Translations under genes and position numbers: made by a program
Notes under the pieces: generated by a model
What the model was told of the DNA's origin: nothing
The model's database searches: none
What the model saw: the letters and a program-made list of their open reading frames with translations, nothing else
Assembly (NCBI RefSeq): GCF_029338295.1
Contig: NZ_CP119791.1
Location: 992,001 to 1,056,000, forward strand
DNA length: 64,000 nucleotides
Origin: Haladaptatus sp. QDMS2
GTDB taxonomy: Archaea; Halobacteriota; Halobacteria; Halobacteriales; Halococcaceae
Reading direction: 5' to 3'
In this document: one piece after another, positions 1-9,813 of the stretch
Layout of the letters: each line of letters opens with the position of its first letter
Position numbering within the stretch: position 1 is the first letter of the stretch

Positions 1-2
1 AA

Positions 3-782
3 ATCGGCCCGATGATGCCGACGCTCTTCGTCTGGTATCACGGTGACGACGCGAACGCCGTCCTCGAAGCCTACCGCGCCTACACGGAGACCGCTCCCAT
101 CGATTCGAGCACGCTCGCGTTCACCACGTTCGTCCCCTCGATAGAGGAGTTCCCGGAGACGACGTGGGGGTCGCCCGCCGTCGTCCTCCTCGGCTGTTTC
201 GACGGCCCACAGGAGGCCGCAGACGAGGAGTTCGGGCCCCTGCGCAACATCTCCACGCCGATTGCCGACCTGAGCGGGCGCGAGTCGTACGTGGATTTAC
301 AGCGGCTGCTCGACGAGGATTTCCCGGATGGCCTTCGCTACTACTGGAAATCGGTGTACGTAAACGAACTGACCGACCGAATCGTAGACCAGGTCGTGAA
401 GACAGGACTGGACGCGCCCTCCGCGCTCTCGACCGTCGACATCTGGCACCTCGGTGGCGCAATCGCCGACCGTGCGTCGAACGAAACCGCCTTCGCCCAC
501 CGTACTGCGCCCTATATGATTACGTACGAGGCGAACTGGGAGGACCCGGCGGACGACGACGCGAACATCGCTTGGGGGCGGGCGGGCATCCGCGAACTGC
601 GACAGTTCGACGTGGTTTCAGGAGCGTACGGCAATTTCCCCGGCTTCGACGAAGCCCCGGCGAAGACCGTGTTCGGCGAGAACTACGAACGACTCGTGGA
701 GGTGAAAACGGTGTACGACCCAACGAACCTGTTCAAACTGAACCAGAACATCGCTCCGCGAATCGAACCGGGAGACGAGTGA
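3..782 (+). CDS. FAD-linked oxidase, C-terminal part (BBE domain), truncated by window start
   Basis: This is the C-terminal 259 residues of a larger protein; the frame stays open to the left edge, so the real start lies outside the window and the in-frame ATG at 12 is internal. The closing segment, with a YDPTNLFKLNQN pattern just before the stop, is the signature of the berberine-bridge (BBE) C-terminal domain of PCMH-type FAD-linked oxidases, which oxidise alcohols, sugars or similar small molecules with covalently or tightly bound FAD. The FAD-binding half is not visible, so the substrate cannot be inferred. It ends directly against a convergent deacylase gene with no spacer. Confidence 0.85.
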   Translation: MGPMMPTLFVWYHGDDANAVLEAYRAYTETAPIDSSTLAFTTFVPSIEEFPETTWGSPAVVLLGCFDGPQEAADEEFGPLRNISTPIADLSGRESYVDLQRLLDEDFPDGLRYYWKSVYVNELTDRIVDQVVKTGLDAPSALSTVDIWHLGGAIADRASNETAFAHRTAPYMITYEANWEDPADDDANIAWGRAGIRELRQFDVVSGAYGNFPGFDEAPAKTVFGENYERLVEVKTVYDPTNLFKLNQNIAPRIEPGDE

Positions 783-1571
783 TTAGATGTCGAAACTGAG
801 CTCGCCGAGGTAATCTGCGGTGTATCCGAACACATTTCTGTACCCCGTCGCCGAGAGTAACACGGGGTAGAACGGCTCTTCTGCCACTTCGGTTTTTCCG
901 TCGGCCGCGGCGAACGCTTTGCCTTTCTCGACTGGCTTGAAGTTCTCGACGAACACCTCGTACTGGTCTGCCGGCCCCTTCGGAATCTTGTCCTGTAATC
1001 GGAAATGGGGGACGGGCTTCTCCGGCGCGTCACCCGGGAGGACGCCCGTCGCGGTGAGGAACGCCCGCGTGAGGCGGTCTGCGTTCTCCGCCGCGTCGCG
1101 GGTACCCTGCAGTCCACACTCCACCTCGATGGTGTCGATGCTCGTGAACAGGCGTCCCTCGACGTAGTCGCCCGTCTCGACGACGGCGGCGATGGGGAGC
1201 CGTGGCATGATGTCGCGGACGTACTCGGTCATGTCGTCGAAGATGGCGAACGGCTCTGCGTGCGATTTCGTCGAGTGAAGCGCGAGCGTAAGACAGGAAT
1301 CGAGTTCTTCGATGAGTTCCGCGGCGAGTCGCGACTCGTGGGTGTCGCCATCGGGGTCGCCCGGGAAGGTGCGGTTCAGGTCCTCATCGAGAAAGCGGAC
1401 GCCCTCTGCGAGGGCTTCCTCGTTCGCGACGATGAGTTTGACCGGTCTGCGAACCTGCGGGCGCTCTTCGAGCAATCGCTCGACGGCGCGGACGCCACAG
1501 GGTTCGTCGCCGTGGATGGCGGCGACGACGGCGATGGCCGGGTCGCCCTCGCCTATCTGTTCGACTCTCAT
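783..1571 (-). CDS. Succinylglutamate desuccinylase/aspartoacylase family protein (copy 1)
   Basis: A 262-residue zinc amidohydrolase of the AstE/AspA (M14-like) family, which removes acyl groups from N-acyl amino acids. The zinc ligands are visible as His20 and Glu23 in an HGDE motif and His99 in an LALHS motif; the DLNRTFPG motif at about 64-71 supplies the usual substrate-binding Asn-Arg. The ATG at 1571 is the obvious start. It is about 43 percent identical by eye over the first 100 residues to the paralogue at 2892-3686, and both lie on the same strand on either side of an MFS gene. The natural substrate is unknown. Confidence 0.88.
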   Translation of the reverse strand: MRVEQIGEGDPAIAVVAAIHGDEPCGVRAVERLLEERPQVRRPVKLIVANEEALAEGVRFLDEDLNRTFPGDPDGDTHESRLAAELIEELDSCLTLALHSTKSHAEPFAIFDDMTEYVRDIMPRLPIAAVVETGDYVEGRLFTSIDTIEVECGLQGTRDAAENADRLTRAFLTATGVLPGDAPEKPVPHFRLQDKIPKGPADQYEVFVENFKPVEKGKAFAAADGKTEVAEEPFYPVLLSATGYRNVFGYTADYLGELSFDI

Positions 1572-1648
1572 TGCCGAAACAATCGGGTATCTACCTAAAA
1601 GCGATACGGTTCGAAGGCCGTGATGGACCGCGAGAACTCGTCACGAAC

Positions 1649-2815
1649 TCACGACGTGGCGGGGACGAGCAGGACCGTAGCCAGTCCGAGTAGCGCGAGC
1701 ACGGCAGCAAATCCGAACCCCATCGTCCAGGAATACTGGGTTATCATCCAGCCTCCGAGGACAGGGGAAACGAGATTTCCGACTTGCGAGAACGTGAGCA
1801 GTACGGAGAGGCTCGTCCCGTGCGTCGATGCTCCGGTAAATTGGTTCACGTAGACGAGATAGAGACCGACCGAGAGATTCACCGATGCGCCGGTCAACGC
1901 CAGCAACACTGCGAACACGCGAGGCGTTGGCGCGCTGCTCAACGCGAGCAGCAGTGGAACCGTCAGGATAAACGAGGTGGCGATGACCGGGCGCAACCGA
2001 CCACCGAGCGCCTCGGAGAGCCAGCCGCCACTGGGGCGGGCCAGAATGCCCGCGAGCGGCACGAGGGCTGCCGCCGCACCGGCCGCAGCCAGATTGATGC
2101 CGAGCACGTCCGTCCCGTAACTCGGCATCCACGTCACGAGAAAGTTCCACACCGCGTAGGTACACAGACTCGCCGTCGAGACGAGTAAGACGGCCGGGTT
2201 GCTGAGCGTTTTGAGGAACTGTCGGAGCGTAACCTGCCCGCCCGTTTCCAGCGGGTCTCTGAGGAACACGAGGACGATGAGAAATCCACCGAAAGCGAGG
2301 GCGGTGTACGCAAGCATCGCGGACTGCCAGCCAAACCGGAGGGCGATCTGTGGTCCCGCGAACTGGGCGAGGGCGATGCCGAGGGGTGGACTCGCAATAA
2401 AGAGACTCAATCCGAGTGCTCGACGGGCGTCAGGGAGGGTGCGACCGAGGATGTTCACGCTTCCGACGAACATGAGGACGGCGCACGCACCACTGACCAG
2501 ACGCGTCGCCAGAAAGGCAGCATACGAGGCGGTGAATACGCCGGCGGTGGCCGCGACGAGGAATAGCATAGTGGCGGCGAGCACCAATCGTCGATTGTCG
2601 TACCGGTCGAGGACGTAGCCGCCGGGAATCTGCAACAGCGCCCACGTCAGGAACACGGCGCTAATCGATACACTCGCGGCTGGGCGGTCGATACCGAACG
2701 ACGCCATAAACAACGGTAGGACACTCGCTGGTGCGACGGCGTACGCGATGAAACCAGCGGAAAGCAAAAACAGCCCGCTGAGCACGCCGATTCGTTGCCG
2801 CCTCGAAACCGCCAT
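1649..2815 (-). CDS. MFS transporter
   Basis: A 388-residue polytopic membrane protein with about twelve hydrophobic segments and the major facilitator loop pattern after helix 2 (GGYVLDRYDNRR, around residues 65-76). It probably acts as a secondary carrier in the cytoplasmic membrane. It sits between the two aspartoacylase-like genes on the same strand, with gaps of about 77 bases on each side, so the three probably form one transcription unit. This suggests import or export of an N-acyl amino acid or related compound that the flanking hydrolases process; the substrate is inference. Confidence 0.85.
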   Translation of the reverse strand: MAVSRRQRIGVLSGLFLLSAGFIAYAVAPASVLPLFMASFGIDRPAASVSISAVFLTWALLQIPGGYVLDRYDNRRLVLAATMLFLVAATAGVFTASYAAFLATRLVSGACAVLMFVGSVNILGRTLPDARRALGLSLFIASPPLGIALAQFAGPQIALRFGWQSAMLAYTALAFGGFLIVLVFLRDPLETGGQVTLRQFLKTLSNPAVLLVSTASLCTYAVWNFLVTWMPSYGTDVLGINLAAAGAAAALVPLAGILARPSGGWLSEALGGRLRPVIATSFILTVPLLLALSSAPTPRVFAVLLALTGASVNLSVGLYLVYVNQFTGASTHGTSLSVLLTFSQVGNLVSPVLGGWMITQYSWTMGFGFAAVLALLGLATVLLVPATS

Positions 2816-2891
2816 AACTGAATTTACGATGTCAGTTCAGATAGCTTCGCCCGTCGTCTCGCCGACCCACCGTGCTCGATACGACGAGTGG

Positions 2892-3686
2892 TCAGAAGTC
2901 GTCCTCGTTCGGAACCGTAGAGAGACGACCGAGTTTCTCCGCCGCGAAGCCGATGAGGTGGTCGTACCCGTCGGTGGACATCAGGACGGGGTAGAACGCT
3001 TCGTCGGCCACCTTCTCGGGTTCGCCGAGTTTCGTCGCGAACACCTCGCCTGCTTTGACTTCGACGAAGTTCTCGCCGAGGAACTCGTAGCCAGCGCCCG
3101 GAACGACGGTGGTCACGCGGTACACGTCCGGGTCGCTGAGTGCGTACTCGTGGTCGATGATGCCGTTTGCGGCGAGGTAGTTGACGAGCAGTTCGGACGC
3201 GTTCTCCGTGGCCTCGTCGCTGCCTTTCAGTCCGCATTCGACGGCGATGCCATCGACGTGGTTGATGAGGCCACCGCCGACGTGGCTGATGTTCACGACT
3301 TTTTCGAGGCCCGTCGCCCGGAGCATGTGGCGCGTCGTCTCGGTCAGACGGTGGTAGAAGACGAACGGCTCTGGATACGAGACTGTCGAGTGCAAGTCGA
3401 GGACGCGAAGGCCCTCCAGTTCCGCGAGCACCTTCGCGGCGAGGGCGTCTTCGTGGGAGGTGGAATTCTCGTGGCCCGGGAACGCTCGATTAAGATCCTC
3501 GTCGATGAATCGCTCGCCTGTTTCGATGGCTTCCTCGTTCGCGATGACGAATTTCACCGGTTTCTCGACCGGAATTTCCGCGTCGAGAAACCGCTCGATT
3601 GCTCTCTTTCCGCACAGTTCGTCGCCGTGAAGGCACGCGACAACCGCGAACGCCGGGTCGCCCGAACCGAGTGTATGAACGCGCAT
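2892..3686 (-). CDS. Succinylglutamate desuccinylase/aspartoacylase family protein (copy 2)
   Basis: A 264-residue paralogue of the gene at 783-1571, with the same layout: HGDE (His20, Glu23), DLNRAFPG at about 64-71 and LDLHS with His99 as the third zinc ligand. It is predicted to be a cytoplasmic zinc-dependent N-acyl amino acid deacylase. It is the first gene of the minus-strand run that continues into the MFS gene and the second deacylase, and it is divergent from the peptide ABC importer. Keeping two copies suggests different substrates or regulation, but nothing in the sequence says which acyl group is removed. Confidence 0.88.
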   Translation of the reverse strand: MRVHTLGSGDPAFAVVACLHGDELCGKRAIERFLDAEIPVEKPVKFVIANEEAIETGERFIDEDLNRAFPGHENSTSHEDALAAKVLAELEGLRVLDLHSTVSYPEPFVFYHRLTETTRHMLRATGLEKVVNISHVGGGLINHVDGIAVECGLKGSDEATENASELLVNYLAANGIIDHEYALSDPDVYRVTTVVPGAGYEFLGENFVEVKAGEVFATKLGEPEKVADEAFYPVLMSTDGYDHLIGFAAEKLGRLSTVPNEDDF

Positions 3687-3822
3687 AGTTCGTTTTCGTA
3701 CCCTTCCTATCGAGGCAAAAGATATAACGCGTGCTACTTACGTTTATCTCAACCCAATTCGACTCTCGTAATAAGGTTTCATGTCGCCAACCCCGTAAAA
3801 CTGTCGGAAGACTGTCAGTGTG

Positions 3823-3830
3823 CTTTATTA
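3823..3830 (+). promoter_or_regulatory. TATA-like box for the dpp operon
   Basis: The A/T-rich element CTTTATTA is centred about 28 bases upstream of the ATG at 3855, the spacing expected for an archaeal leaderless transcript. A second A/T tract (TATATAA, about 3839-3845) is too close to the start to place a transcription start before the ATG. Assigned by position only. Confidence 0.5.
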
Positions 3831-3854
3831 GCACCTGTATATAAACTTAGGTCT

Positions 3855-5471
3855 ATGCCATCGAATACCGTAGATCGGCGTACGTTCCTGAAACTTTCCG
3901 GCGGTGCAGCAGCGACGATGGCGCTCGCTGGGTGTACTGGCGGTGATACTGGCGGAACGACGACCACGACCGATTCTGGTGGGACGGGAACCACGACCGA
4001 TACGACGACCACTGCTGGTGGCGGCCAGCAGGATTTCGACCTCACGATTACGCAGGGATCGCTGCCCGCGGGCCTCGACCCACACGACCACCGTGAGACG
4101 CCCACCGAAGTCGTGATGCTCCACGTCTACGAGGGCGTCCTTACGCGCGATGCAGACGGGAAGATTCTCGAATCGCTCGCCACCGAGTGGGAGCGTGTCG
4201 AAGGCGAAAACGCCATCACGTTCCAGCTTCGAGACGGCGTGACGTTCCACAACGGCGACGAACTCACGCCGGAGGACGTCGCCTACAGCATCAACCGTAT
4301 CGTCGACGACGAAGTCGGCTTCGCGAGCCCACAGTCTGACCAGCTCGCCGGCGTCACCGGCGCAGAGGCGATGGACGGCGCGGTCAGGGTGATGAACGAT
4401 GGCCTCAATCCAATCGTCTTCTCCGAGTTCGCGACCTACTGTGACATCATGCAACAGTCGTGGGTCGAGGACCGCTCGCAGGCGGAAATCGCAGGCGACA
4501 TGAACGGAACCGGCCCGTTCCAACTCGAATCTTACACGGAAGACGAAGAAGTCGTCCTCATTCGCTACGACGACTACTGGCAGGAACCCGCTGCCGCAGC
4601 GTCCGTCACGTTCCGCGGTGCCGCAGAGTCGAGTACCCGGGTGAACCAGTTACTCGCAGGCGAGACGGACATCGTCGTCAACGTTCCGCCACAGGAGGTC
4701 CAGCGCGTAAACGACAGCGACAACGCGACCATCGCGGCCGCACCGAGTACGCGCCTGCTGTTCAACGCGCTTCGCTACGACGTCGAACCGTTCTCGAGCA
4801 AGGAGTTCCGGCAGGCGCTCAACTACGCCGTCGACCTCAACAGTATCATCCAGAACGTCCTCGGTGGATTCGGTGGTCCAACGAGCCAGCCAACCCTGCC
4901 CAACTTCGTTGGCTACAACCCGGACCTGAGTCCCTACGAATACGACCCAGAACGCGCCGCAGAACTCGTCGAACAGTCCGGCCACGCGGGCGTCGAAATC
5001 GAGATGCACACGCCAGTCGGGCGGTACCTGAAAGACTTGGAAATCGCAGAAGCTGTCGCCGGGTTCATCAACGACCTGCCGAACGTCACGGCGACGGTGC
5101 GTCAACGTGACTTCGGGTCGCTCGTCGACGAACTGCTCACGGGCAACATCGAGGACAAACCGCCGTGGTACCTTATCGGCTGGGGTGAAGCGACCTTCGA
5201 CGGCGGCCTCGTGATGACTGCCCTGCTCAAGAGTGACGGTGCGCTCACCACGTTCAGCAACGAGGAACTCGACCAGTTGCTCACCCGTGCCGGCAACGAG
5301 GAGGGCGACACCCGCGCCCAGACGCTCATGGATGCAAACGCGCTCTGTCACGAGGAGGCTCCGTGGATTTTCCTGAACCAGCAGTACAGTGTCTACGGCG
5401 TAAACAGCGCGCTCAACTGGGAAGCGCGGGCCGACGAACGCATCGATGCGTACGCAATCACGAAAAACTAG
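3855..5471 (+). CDS. Peptide/nickel-type ABC transporter substrate-binding lipoprotein
   Basis: A 538-residue SBP_bac_5 (DppA/OppA) family protein that should capture oligopeptides or a similar ligand outside the cell and deliver it to the permeases encoded next. The start at 3855 is chosen because it opens a Tat signal (RRTFLKLSG) ending in the lipobox ALAGC; the cysteine would be lipidated. A Thr/Gly/Asp-rich linker follows, then the binding domain. The frame is also open upstream, over the antisense deacylase gene, but that extension has no signal logic. The stop is 6 bases before the dppB-like gene. Confidence 0.93.
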   Translation: MPSNTVDRRTFLKLSGGAAATMALAGCTGGDTGGTTTTTDSGGTGTTTDTTTTAGGGQQDFDLTITQGSLPAGLDPHDHRETPTEVVMLHVYEGVLTRDADGKILESLATEWERVEGENAITFQLRDGVTFHNGDELTPEDVAYSINRIVDDEVGFASPQSDQLAGVTGAEAMDGAVRVMNDGLNPIVFSEFATYCDIMQQSWVEDRSQAEIAGDMNGTGPFQLESYTEDEEVVLIRYDDYWQEPAAAASVTFRGAAESSTRVNQLLAGETDIVVNVPPQEVQRVNDSDNATIAAAPSTRLLFNALRYDVEPFSSKEFRQALNYAVDLNSIIQNVLGGFGGPTSQPTLPNFVGYNPDLSPYEYDPERAAELVEQSGHAGVEIEMHTPVGRYLKDLEIAEAVAGFINDLPNVTATVRQRDFGSLVDELLTGNIEDKPPWYLIGWGEATFDGGLVMTALLKSDGALTTFSNEELDQLLTRAGNEEGDTRAQTLMDANALCHEEAPWIFLNQQYSVYGVNSALNWEARADERIDAYAITKN

Positions 5472-5477
5472 TCCAAC

Positions 5478-6476
5478 ATGGGCATTGGACGTTTTCTCGT
5501 AAAGCGGCTCTTGCAAGGGGTGCTGGTTATCTGGGGAGTGATTACTGTCGTGTTCGGTCTCCGCCTCATCTCCCCTGGCGACCCGGCGAACGTGTTGTTA
5601 CCGCCGGACGTGGACCCCGCGACCCGGGCACGGGTCATCGCCGACCTCGGCCTCGATAAACCGCTTCACATCCAGTACCTCGAATTCCTGGCTGGCGTCC
5701 CCTTCGGCGACTTCGGCACGTCGCTCGTGTCGAACACGCCCGTGTTCGGTCGGGTGCTCGCGCGGCTGCCAGCCACGCTCGAACTCGCCATCGCGGCGAC
5801 CATCGTCGCCGTCATCATCGCGATTCCCCTCGGCGTCGTCAGCGCGACGCGTCGTCACGAACCGGCGGACTATGGCGCGACGATTTTCTCACTCGTGGGC
5901 ATCAGCACGCCGAACTTCTGGCTCGGCGTGATGCTCATCATCGCGTTCGCCGTCCAGATTAACTTCTTCCCGACGAGCAGGCGACCCATCGGCCTCGGGA
6001 CGGTGGCGACACTGTTCGCGACCGGGCAACTCGGCGCGGCGGGTGACGCCTTCGTCAACTGGCTGAGTCACATCACGCTCCCGGCGATTACCCTCGGGAC
6101 GTACTTCACGGCGCTCATCACCCGACTCACGCGCAGCGGGATGTTAGACCAACTGGGCAAGACCTACGTTCGCGCCTCGCGAGCGAAGGGACTCCCCGAA
6201 ACGCTCGTGCGCTACAAGCACGTGCTTCGCAACACGCTCATCCCCGTCATCACGGTCATCGGCCTCCAGTTGGGGACGCTCATCGGCGGCGCGGTCATCA
6301 CGGAAGCCGTGTTCAACTGGCCGGGCCTCGGCACGCTCATCATCGACAGCATCAGCCGTCGTGACTGGCCCGTGATTCAGGGGTCGCTCATCGTCGTCGG
6401 TGTCGGCTTCGTCGTCGTAAACATCGTCGTCGACACACTCTACGCGTACATCAATCCGAAGGTGGGATTCGACTAA
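5478..6476 (+). CDS. Peptide ABC transporter permease (DppB type)
   Basis: A 332-residue inner permease with an N-terminal membrane segment, a conserved extracytoplasmic loop (SPGDPANVLLPPD) and the binding-protein-dependent transport domain. The EAA loop that contacts the ATPases is near residue 230-250 (YVRASRAKGLPE). It forms the channel with the DppC-type subunit, whose start is 1 base after this stop. Length and organisation match DppB/OppB proteins. Confidence 0.93.
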   Translation: MGIGRFLVKRLLQGVLVIWGVITVVFGLRLISPGDPANVLLPPDVDPATRARVIADLGLDKPLHIQYLEFLAGVPFGDFGTSLVSNTPVFGRVLARLPATLELAIAATIVAVIIAIPLGVVSATRRHEPADYGATIFSLVGISTPNFWLGVMLIIAFAVQINFFPTSRRPIGLGTVATLFATGQLGAAGDAFVNWLSHITLPAITLGTYFTALITRLTRSGMLDQLGKTYVRASRAKGLPETLVRYKHVLRNTLIPVITVIGLQLGTLIGGAVITEAVFNWPGLGTLIIDSISRRDWPVIQGSLIVVGVGFVVVNIVVDTLYAYINPKVGFD

Positions 6477-6477
6477 C

Positions 6478-7545
6478 ATGATCTCTCCACGCACGCTTCG
6501 AAATCTCAAACGCGAACTGAACCGTAACTTCCTCGCGAAGGTGGGCATCGCCATCGTGGTGTTCGTACTCCTCATGGCGATTTTCGCGCCGCTCATCTCG
6601 CCGTACAACCCGGGCAAACAGACGCTTTCAGACGCGCGCTTACCGCCGCTTGGCTTCTCGACGGCCGAGGAGCGCGAAGTGACCAAGACCGAAAACGGCA
6701 GCGTCGTCATCGAAAACGGGCAGGTAGTGACCGAGACGCGAATCGTCTACGAGAACGCCACGCTCGCCCACCCGTTGGGGACGGACGGCAACGGCCGTGA
6801 CATCCTCTCACGAGTCATCTACGGGGCTCGAACTTCGATTCTCGTCGGCATCTTCGGGACGGCGCTCGCGACGCTCATCGGCGTCATCGTCGGCCTCTCT
6901 GCTGGCTACTACCGGGGGGTAGTGGACGACGCGCTGATGCGGAGTGCGGACATCATGCTCGCATTCCCGTCGCTCGTCCTCGCCATCGCGCTCGTCGGCG
7001 TCGCCGGGCAGGCACAGTTGATTCTGCCCGACCCACTCGTCGTGTCGGGACTCGCGGACGCCTTCCGCGGGCTCGTCGGCCTCTCGACCGAACCGATGCC
7101 GAGAAGCGTCGTCTTGCCGGGGACGATTATCGTCGTCGTCGCGCTCGTGAACTGGGTCTGGTTCGCCCGCGTATCACGGGGTGAAGCCCTCGGCCTGCGT
7201 GAGGAGTCCTACGTCAAAGCCGCCCGGTCGATGGGCGGGAAGGACTCCTACATCCTGCTTCGTCACATCCTGCCGAACGCGGCGACGCCGATTCTCGTCC
7301 TCGCGACGATTCAGGTGGCCGCCATCATCCTGCTCGAAAGCGCCCTGTCGTTCCTCGGGTTCTCGGGGGCGAACGTCTCGTGGGGCTTCGACATCGCCAA
7401 CGGTCGCCAGTACCAGACGACCGCGTGGTGGATTGCAGCGATTCCAGGCGTCGCCATCGTGATAACCGTCGTCGGTCTGAACCTCGTCGGCGACTGGCTG
7501 AGAGATGCCCTTGACCCCGGCATCGAAGGGGAGGGTGGCGTATGA
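6478..7545 (+). CDS. Peptide ABC transporter permease (DppC type)
   Basis: A 355-residue permease of the DppC/OppC family, with the family's N-terminal membrane anchor and the motif HPLGTDGNGRDILSR before the transport domain. The EAA loop is visible as YVKAARSMGGKD. Two segments look longer than in enteric DppC: an extracytoplasmic stretch of about 40 residues before HPLGTD, and an insert around residues 180-210. The gene overlaps the next ATPase gene by 4 bases, indicating translational coupling. Confidence 0.93.
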   Translation: MISPRTLRNLKRELNRNFLAKVGIAIVVFVLLMAIFAPLISPYNPGKQTLSDARLPPLGFSTAEEREVTKTENGSVVIENGQVVTETRIVYENATLAHPLGTDGNGRDILSRVIYGARTSILVGIFGTALATLIGVIVGLSAGYYRGVVDDALMRSADIMLAFPSLVLAIALVGVAGQAQLILPDPLVVSGLADAFRGLVGLSTEPMPRSVVLPGTIIVVVALVNWVWFARVSRGEALGLREESYVKAARSMGGKDSYILLRHILPNAATPILVLATIQVAAIILLESALSFLGFSGANVSWGFDIANGRQYQTTAWWIAAIPGVAIVITVVGLNLVGDWLRDALDPGIEGEGGV

Positions 7546-8741
7546 AAGGCGCAGACTTCATGCGACACGACGTCCTCCGCGTCGAGGACCTCTCGACCCG
7601 ATTCTTCACCGAGGAGGGACAGGTGAACGCCGTCGAAAAAGTCTCGTTCGACGTGAAGGAAAACGAGATTTTCGGCATCGTCGGCGAATCCGGTTCCGGG
7701 AAGTCCGTGACCGCCCTCTCGGTCATCGACCTCGTCGATTCGCCGGGCCGCGTCACTGGGGGCCACGTCTGGTTCCGCTACCCGAAACTCGCAGACGAGT
7801 TCCGCGAGAAAAAACCGGATGCGGTCGACGGCGACTACGTGGACCTCAGGCAACTGCCGAAGGGCGTCCGTCAGTCGCTTCGCGGACCGAAGTTCAGCAT
7901 GATCTTCCAGGACCCGATGAGCAGTTTCAATCCCTCGCTCACCGTTGGCGAACAGATTGCAGAAGCCGTCGAGGTCCAGCGACGAGCGCAGGCGAACCCG
8001 CGCCGGACGCGCTCGCGGACGCAGGGCTACGGCCTCGGCAACCTCCTCCTCGACAGCGTACTCCCGAGTCGGGATTACACGAGTGCGGAGAGCCACGAAC
8101 GGGCCGTCGAACTGCTCAGACAGGTCGGCATTCCCGACCCCGTAGAGCGGGCAGACGAGTACCCACACGAGTTCTCGGGTGGGATGCTCCAGCGGGCGAT
8201 GGTCGCCCAGGCGCTCGCCGGCGAACCGGACGTGCTCATCGCGGACGAACCGACGACGGCGCTCGACGTGACGATTCAGGCGCAGATTCTGAACCTGCTC
8301 CGGGACATCCAGGTGGAACGAGGCATGAGCATCGTTCTCATCACTCACGACCTCGGCGTCGTGGCCCGGATGTGCGACCGCGTCGGCGTGATGTACGCCG
8401 GCGAAATCGTCGAACGCGGGTCGCTCGACGACGTGTTCGACGACCCGACTCACCCCTACACGCAAGGGTTGCTGGGGTCGATTCCGGACCTCGAAGACCC
8501 CGCACCGCGACTCCAGCCAATCGACGGCAACGTGCCGAGCCTGCTCGACCAGGAGATGGCAGACCGGTGTTACTTCGCCGACCGCTGTCCCTACGCGATG
8601 CACGACTGCCTCACTCGCCAGCCGATGCGGTCGGTTCCCGGCAATGAGGCCCACGAAGCCCGCTGCGTGCTCGCAGACCAGCCGTACGACGAGGACGAAG
8701 CCCTTCCGGCAGACTACTTCGGCGACGGAGGTGACCAATGA
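7542..8741 (+). CDS. Peptide ABC transporter ATP-binding protein (DppD type)
   Basis: A 399-residue ATPase that powers the importer. Walker A is GESGSGKS, the signature is FSGGM and Walker B is VLIADEP, followed by ITHDLGVV with the switch His. A segment of about 30 residues rich in Arg and Gly between the Q-loop and the signature is longer than in bacterial DppD. The C-terminal oligopeptide-transporter domain has a Cys pattern ([14 protein letters not shown] plus a later Cys) of the kind shown to bind an Fe-S cluster in DppD-like proteins. It overlaps both neighbours by 4 bases. Confidence 0.93.
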   Translation: MKGADFMRHDVLRVEDLSTRFFTEEGQVNAVEKVSFDVKENEIFGIVGESGSGKSVTALSVIDLVDSPGRVTGGHVWFRYPKLADEFREKKPDAVDGDYVDLRQLPKGVRQSLRGPKFSMIFQDPMSSFNPSLTVGEQIAEAVEVQRRAQANPRRTRSRTQGYGLGNLLLDSVLPSRDYTSAESHERAVELLRQVGIPDPVERADEYPHEFSGGMLQRAMVAQALAGEPDVLIADEPTTALDVTIQAQILNLLRDIQVERGMSIVLITHDLGVVARMCDRVGVMYAGEIVERGSLDDVFDDPTHPYTQGLLGSIPDLEDPAPRLQPIDGNVPSLLDQEMADRCYFADRCPYAMHDCLTRQPMRSVPGNEAHEARCVLADQPYDEDEALPADYFGDGGDQ

Positions 8742-9778
8742 GCGACGCAATTCTCGAAGTCAAAGATTTAGAGAAGTACTACTACGAACAGGACACCATC
8801 GTCGACCGCATGCTCGGGCGCAAACCCCGCAGCGTGAAGGCGGTCGATGGCATCTCGTTCGAGGTTCGAAAGGGCGAGACGCTCGGCCTCGTCGGTGAGT
8901 CTGGCTGTGGGAAATCCACTACTAGCGAAACGCTGTTACGACTCCGCGAGGCGACCGGCGGCACAGTCACGTTCGACGGGCAGAACATCTTCGAGATGGA
9001 GGCAGACGAACTCCGCGAGTTCAGAAAACGCGCCCAAATCGTGTTCCAGGACCCGTTTTCGAGCCTCGACCCGCGGATGACCGCAGGCGAAATCATCACC
9101 GAACCGCTGGTCATCCACGACCTCGCAAACCGCGAGGAACGCCGCGAGAAGGCCCGTGATCTGCTCGAACGCGTCGGGCTCTCGGCGGACCAGATAGACC
9201 GGTATCCCCACGAGTTCTCGGGCGGGCAGCGCCAGCGCATCGGCATCGCCCGCGCGCTCGCGCTCGAACCGGAACTCATCGTCCTCGACGAACCAGTGTC
9301 GGCACTCGACGTGTCCGTGCAAGCGCAGGTGCTGAATTTGCTCGAAGACTTACAGGAGGAGTTCGGGTTGACCTACCTGTTCGTCGCCCACGACCTCTCG
9401 GTGGTCCGGCACATCTCCGACCGCGTCGCGGTGATGTATCTCGGAAAAATCGTCGAAACGGGACCGGTTGACGACATCTTCGAGAACCCACAGCACCCCT
9501 ACACGGAGGCGCTGCTTCAGAGCGTTCCCCGGGCGAAGACCAGCGAGTACGGCCGCCGGGTGGACGCGCTGCCGGGCGACGTTCCCTCGCCGCGCAATCC
9601 GCCTTCCGGGTGCCGGTTCCACACCCGTTGTCCATACGCCAGAGAGGCGTGTACGAACTCGCCGCCGGCTGACTATCCCGCGGGTCCAGACCACACCGCC
9701 GCGTGCGTCAGACTCGACGACCACCACGCGTATTGGGATTCAGAACCACTCCCGCACACGGATGCATACGAGCAATAG
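8738..9778 (+). CDS. Peptide ABC transporter ATP-binding protein (DppF type)
   Basis: A 346-residue second ATPase of the importer. Walker A is GESGCGKS, the signature [10 protein letters not shown], Walker B LIVLDEP, and the switch His lies in VAHDLSVV. The C-terminal domain has the Cys-rich motif [15 protein letters not shown] strong Shine-Dalgarno-like GGAGGTGA lies 5-12 bases before the ATG, inside the end of the DppD-type gene. This is the last gene of the five-gene operon. Confidence 0.93.
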   Translation: MSDAILEVKDLEKYYYEQDTIVDRMLGRKPRSVKAVDGISFEVRKGETLGLVGESGCGKSTTSETLLRLREATGGTVTFDGQNIFEMEADELREFRKRAQIVFQDPFSSLDPRMTAGEIITEPLVIHDLANREERREKARDLLERVGLSADQIDRYPHEFSGGQRQRIGIARALALEPELIVLDEPVSALDVSVQAQVLNLLEDLQEEFGLTYLFVAHDLSVVRHISDRVAVMYLGKIVETGPVDDIFENPQHPYTEALLQSVPRAKTSEYGRRVDALPGDVPSPRNPPSGCRFHTRCPYAREACTNSPPADYPAGPDHTAACVRLDDHHAYWDSEPLPHTDAYEQ

Positions 9779-9813
9779 GCAGAAGACCAGCCGGTCGAAG
9801 CAGGTGACGATTG

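Noticed and set aside
2748-3854. In-frame N-terminal extension of the peptide-binding protein by 369 codons
   Set aside because: It overlaps the deacylase gene on the other strand, and the Tat lipoprotein signal with its promoter starts cleanly at 3855.
3950-4025. Low-complexity Thr/Gly/Asp repeats as a DNA repeat or CRISPR-like element
   Set aside because: They encode the usual acidic Thr-rich linker after the lipobox of haloarchaeal lipoproteins. No CRISPR array was found anywhere in the window.
7311-8750. Long open frame antisense to the DppD-type gene
   Set aside because: It mirrors the codon bias of a certain ATPase gene on the plus strand and encodes no recognisable domain; the same holds for other long antisense frames, such as 18804-20036 and 61098-62750.
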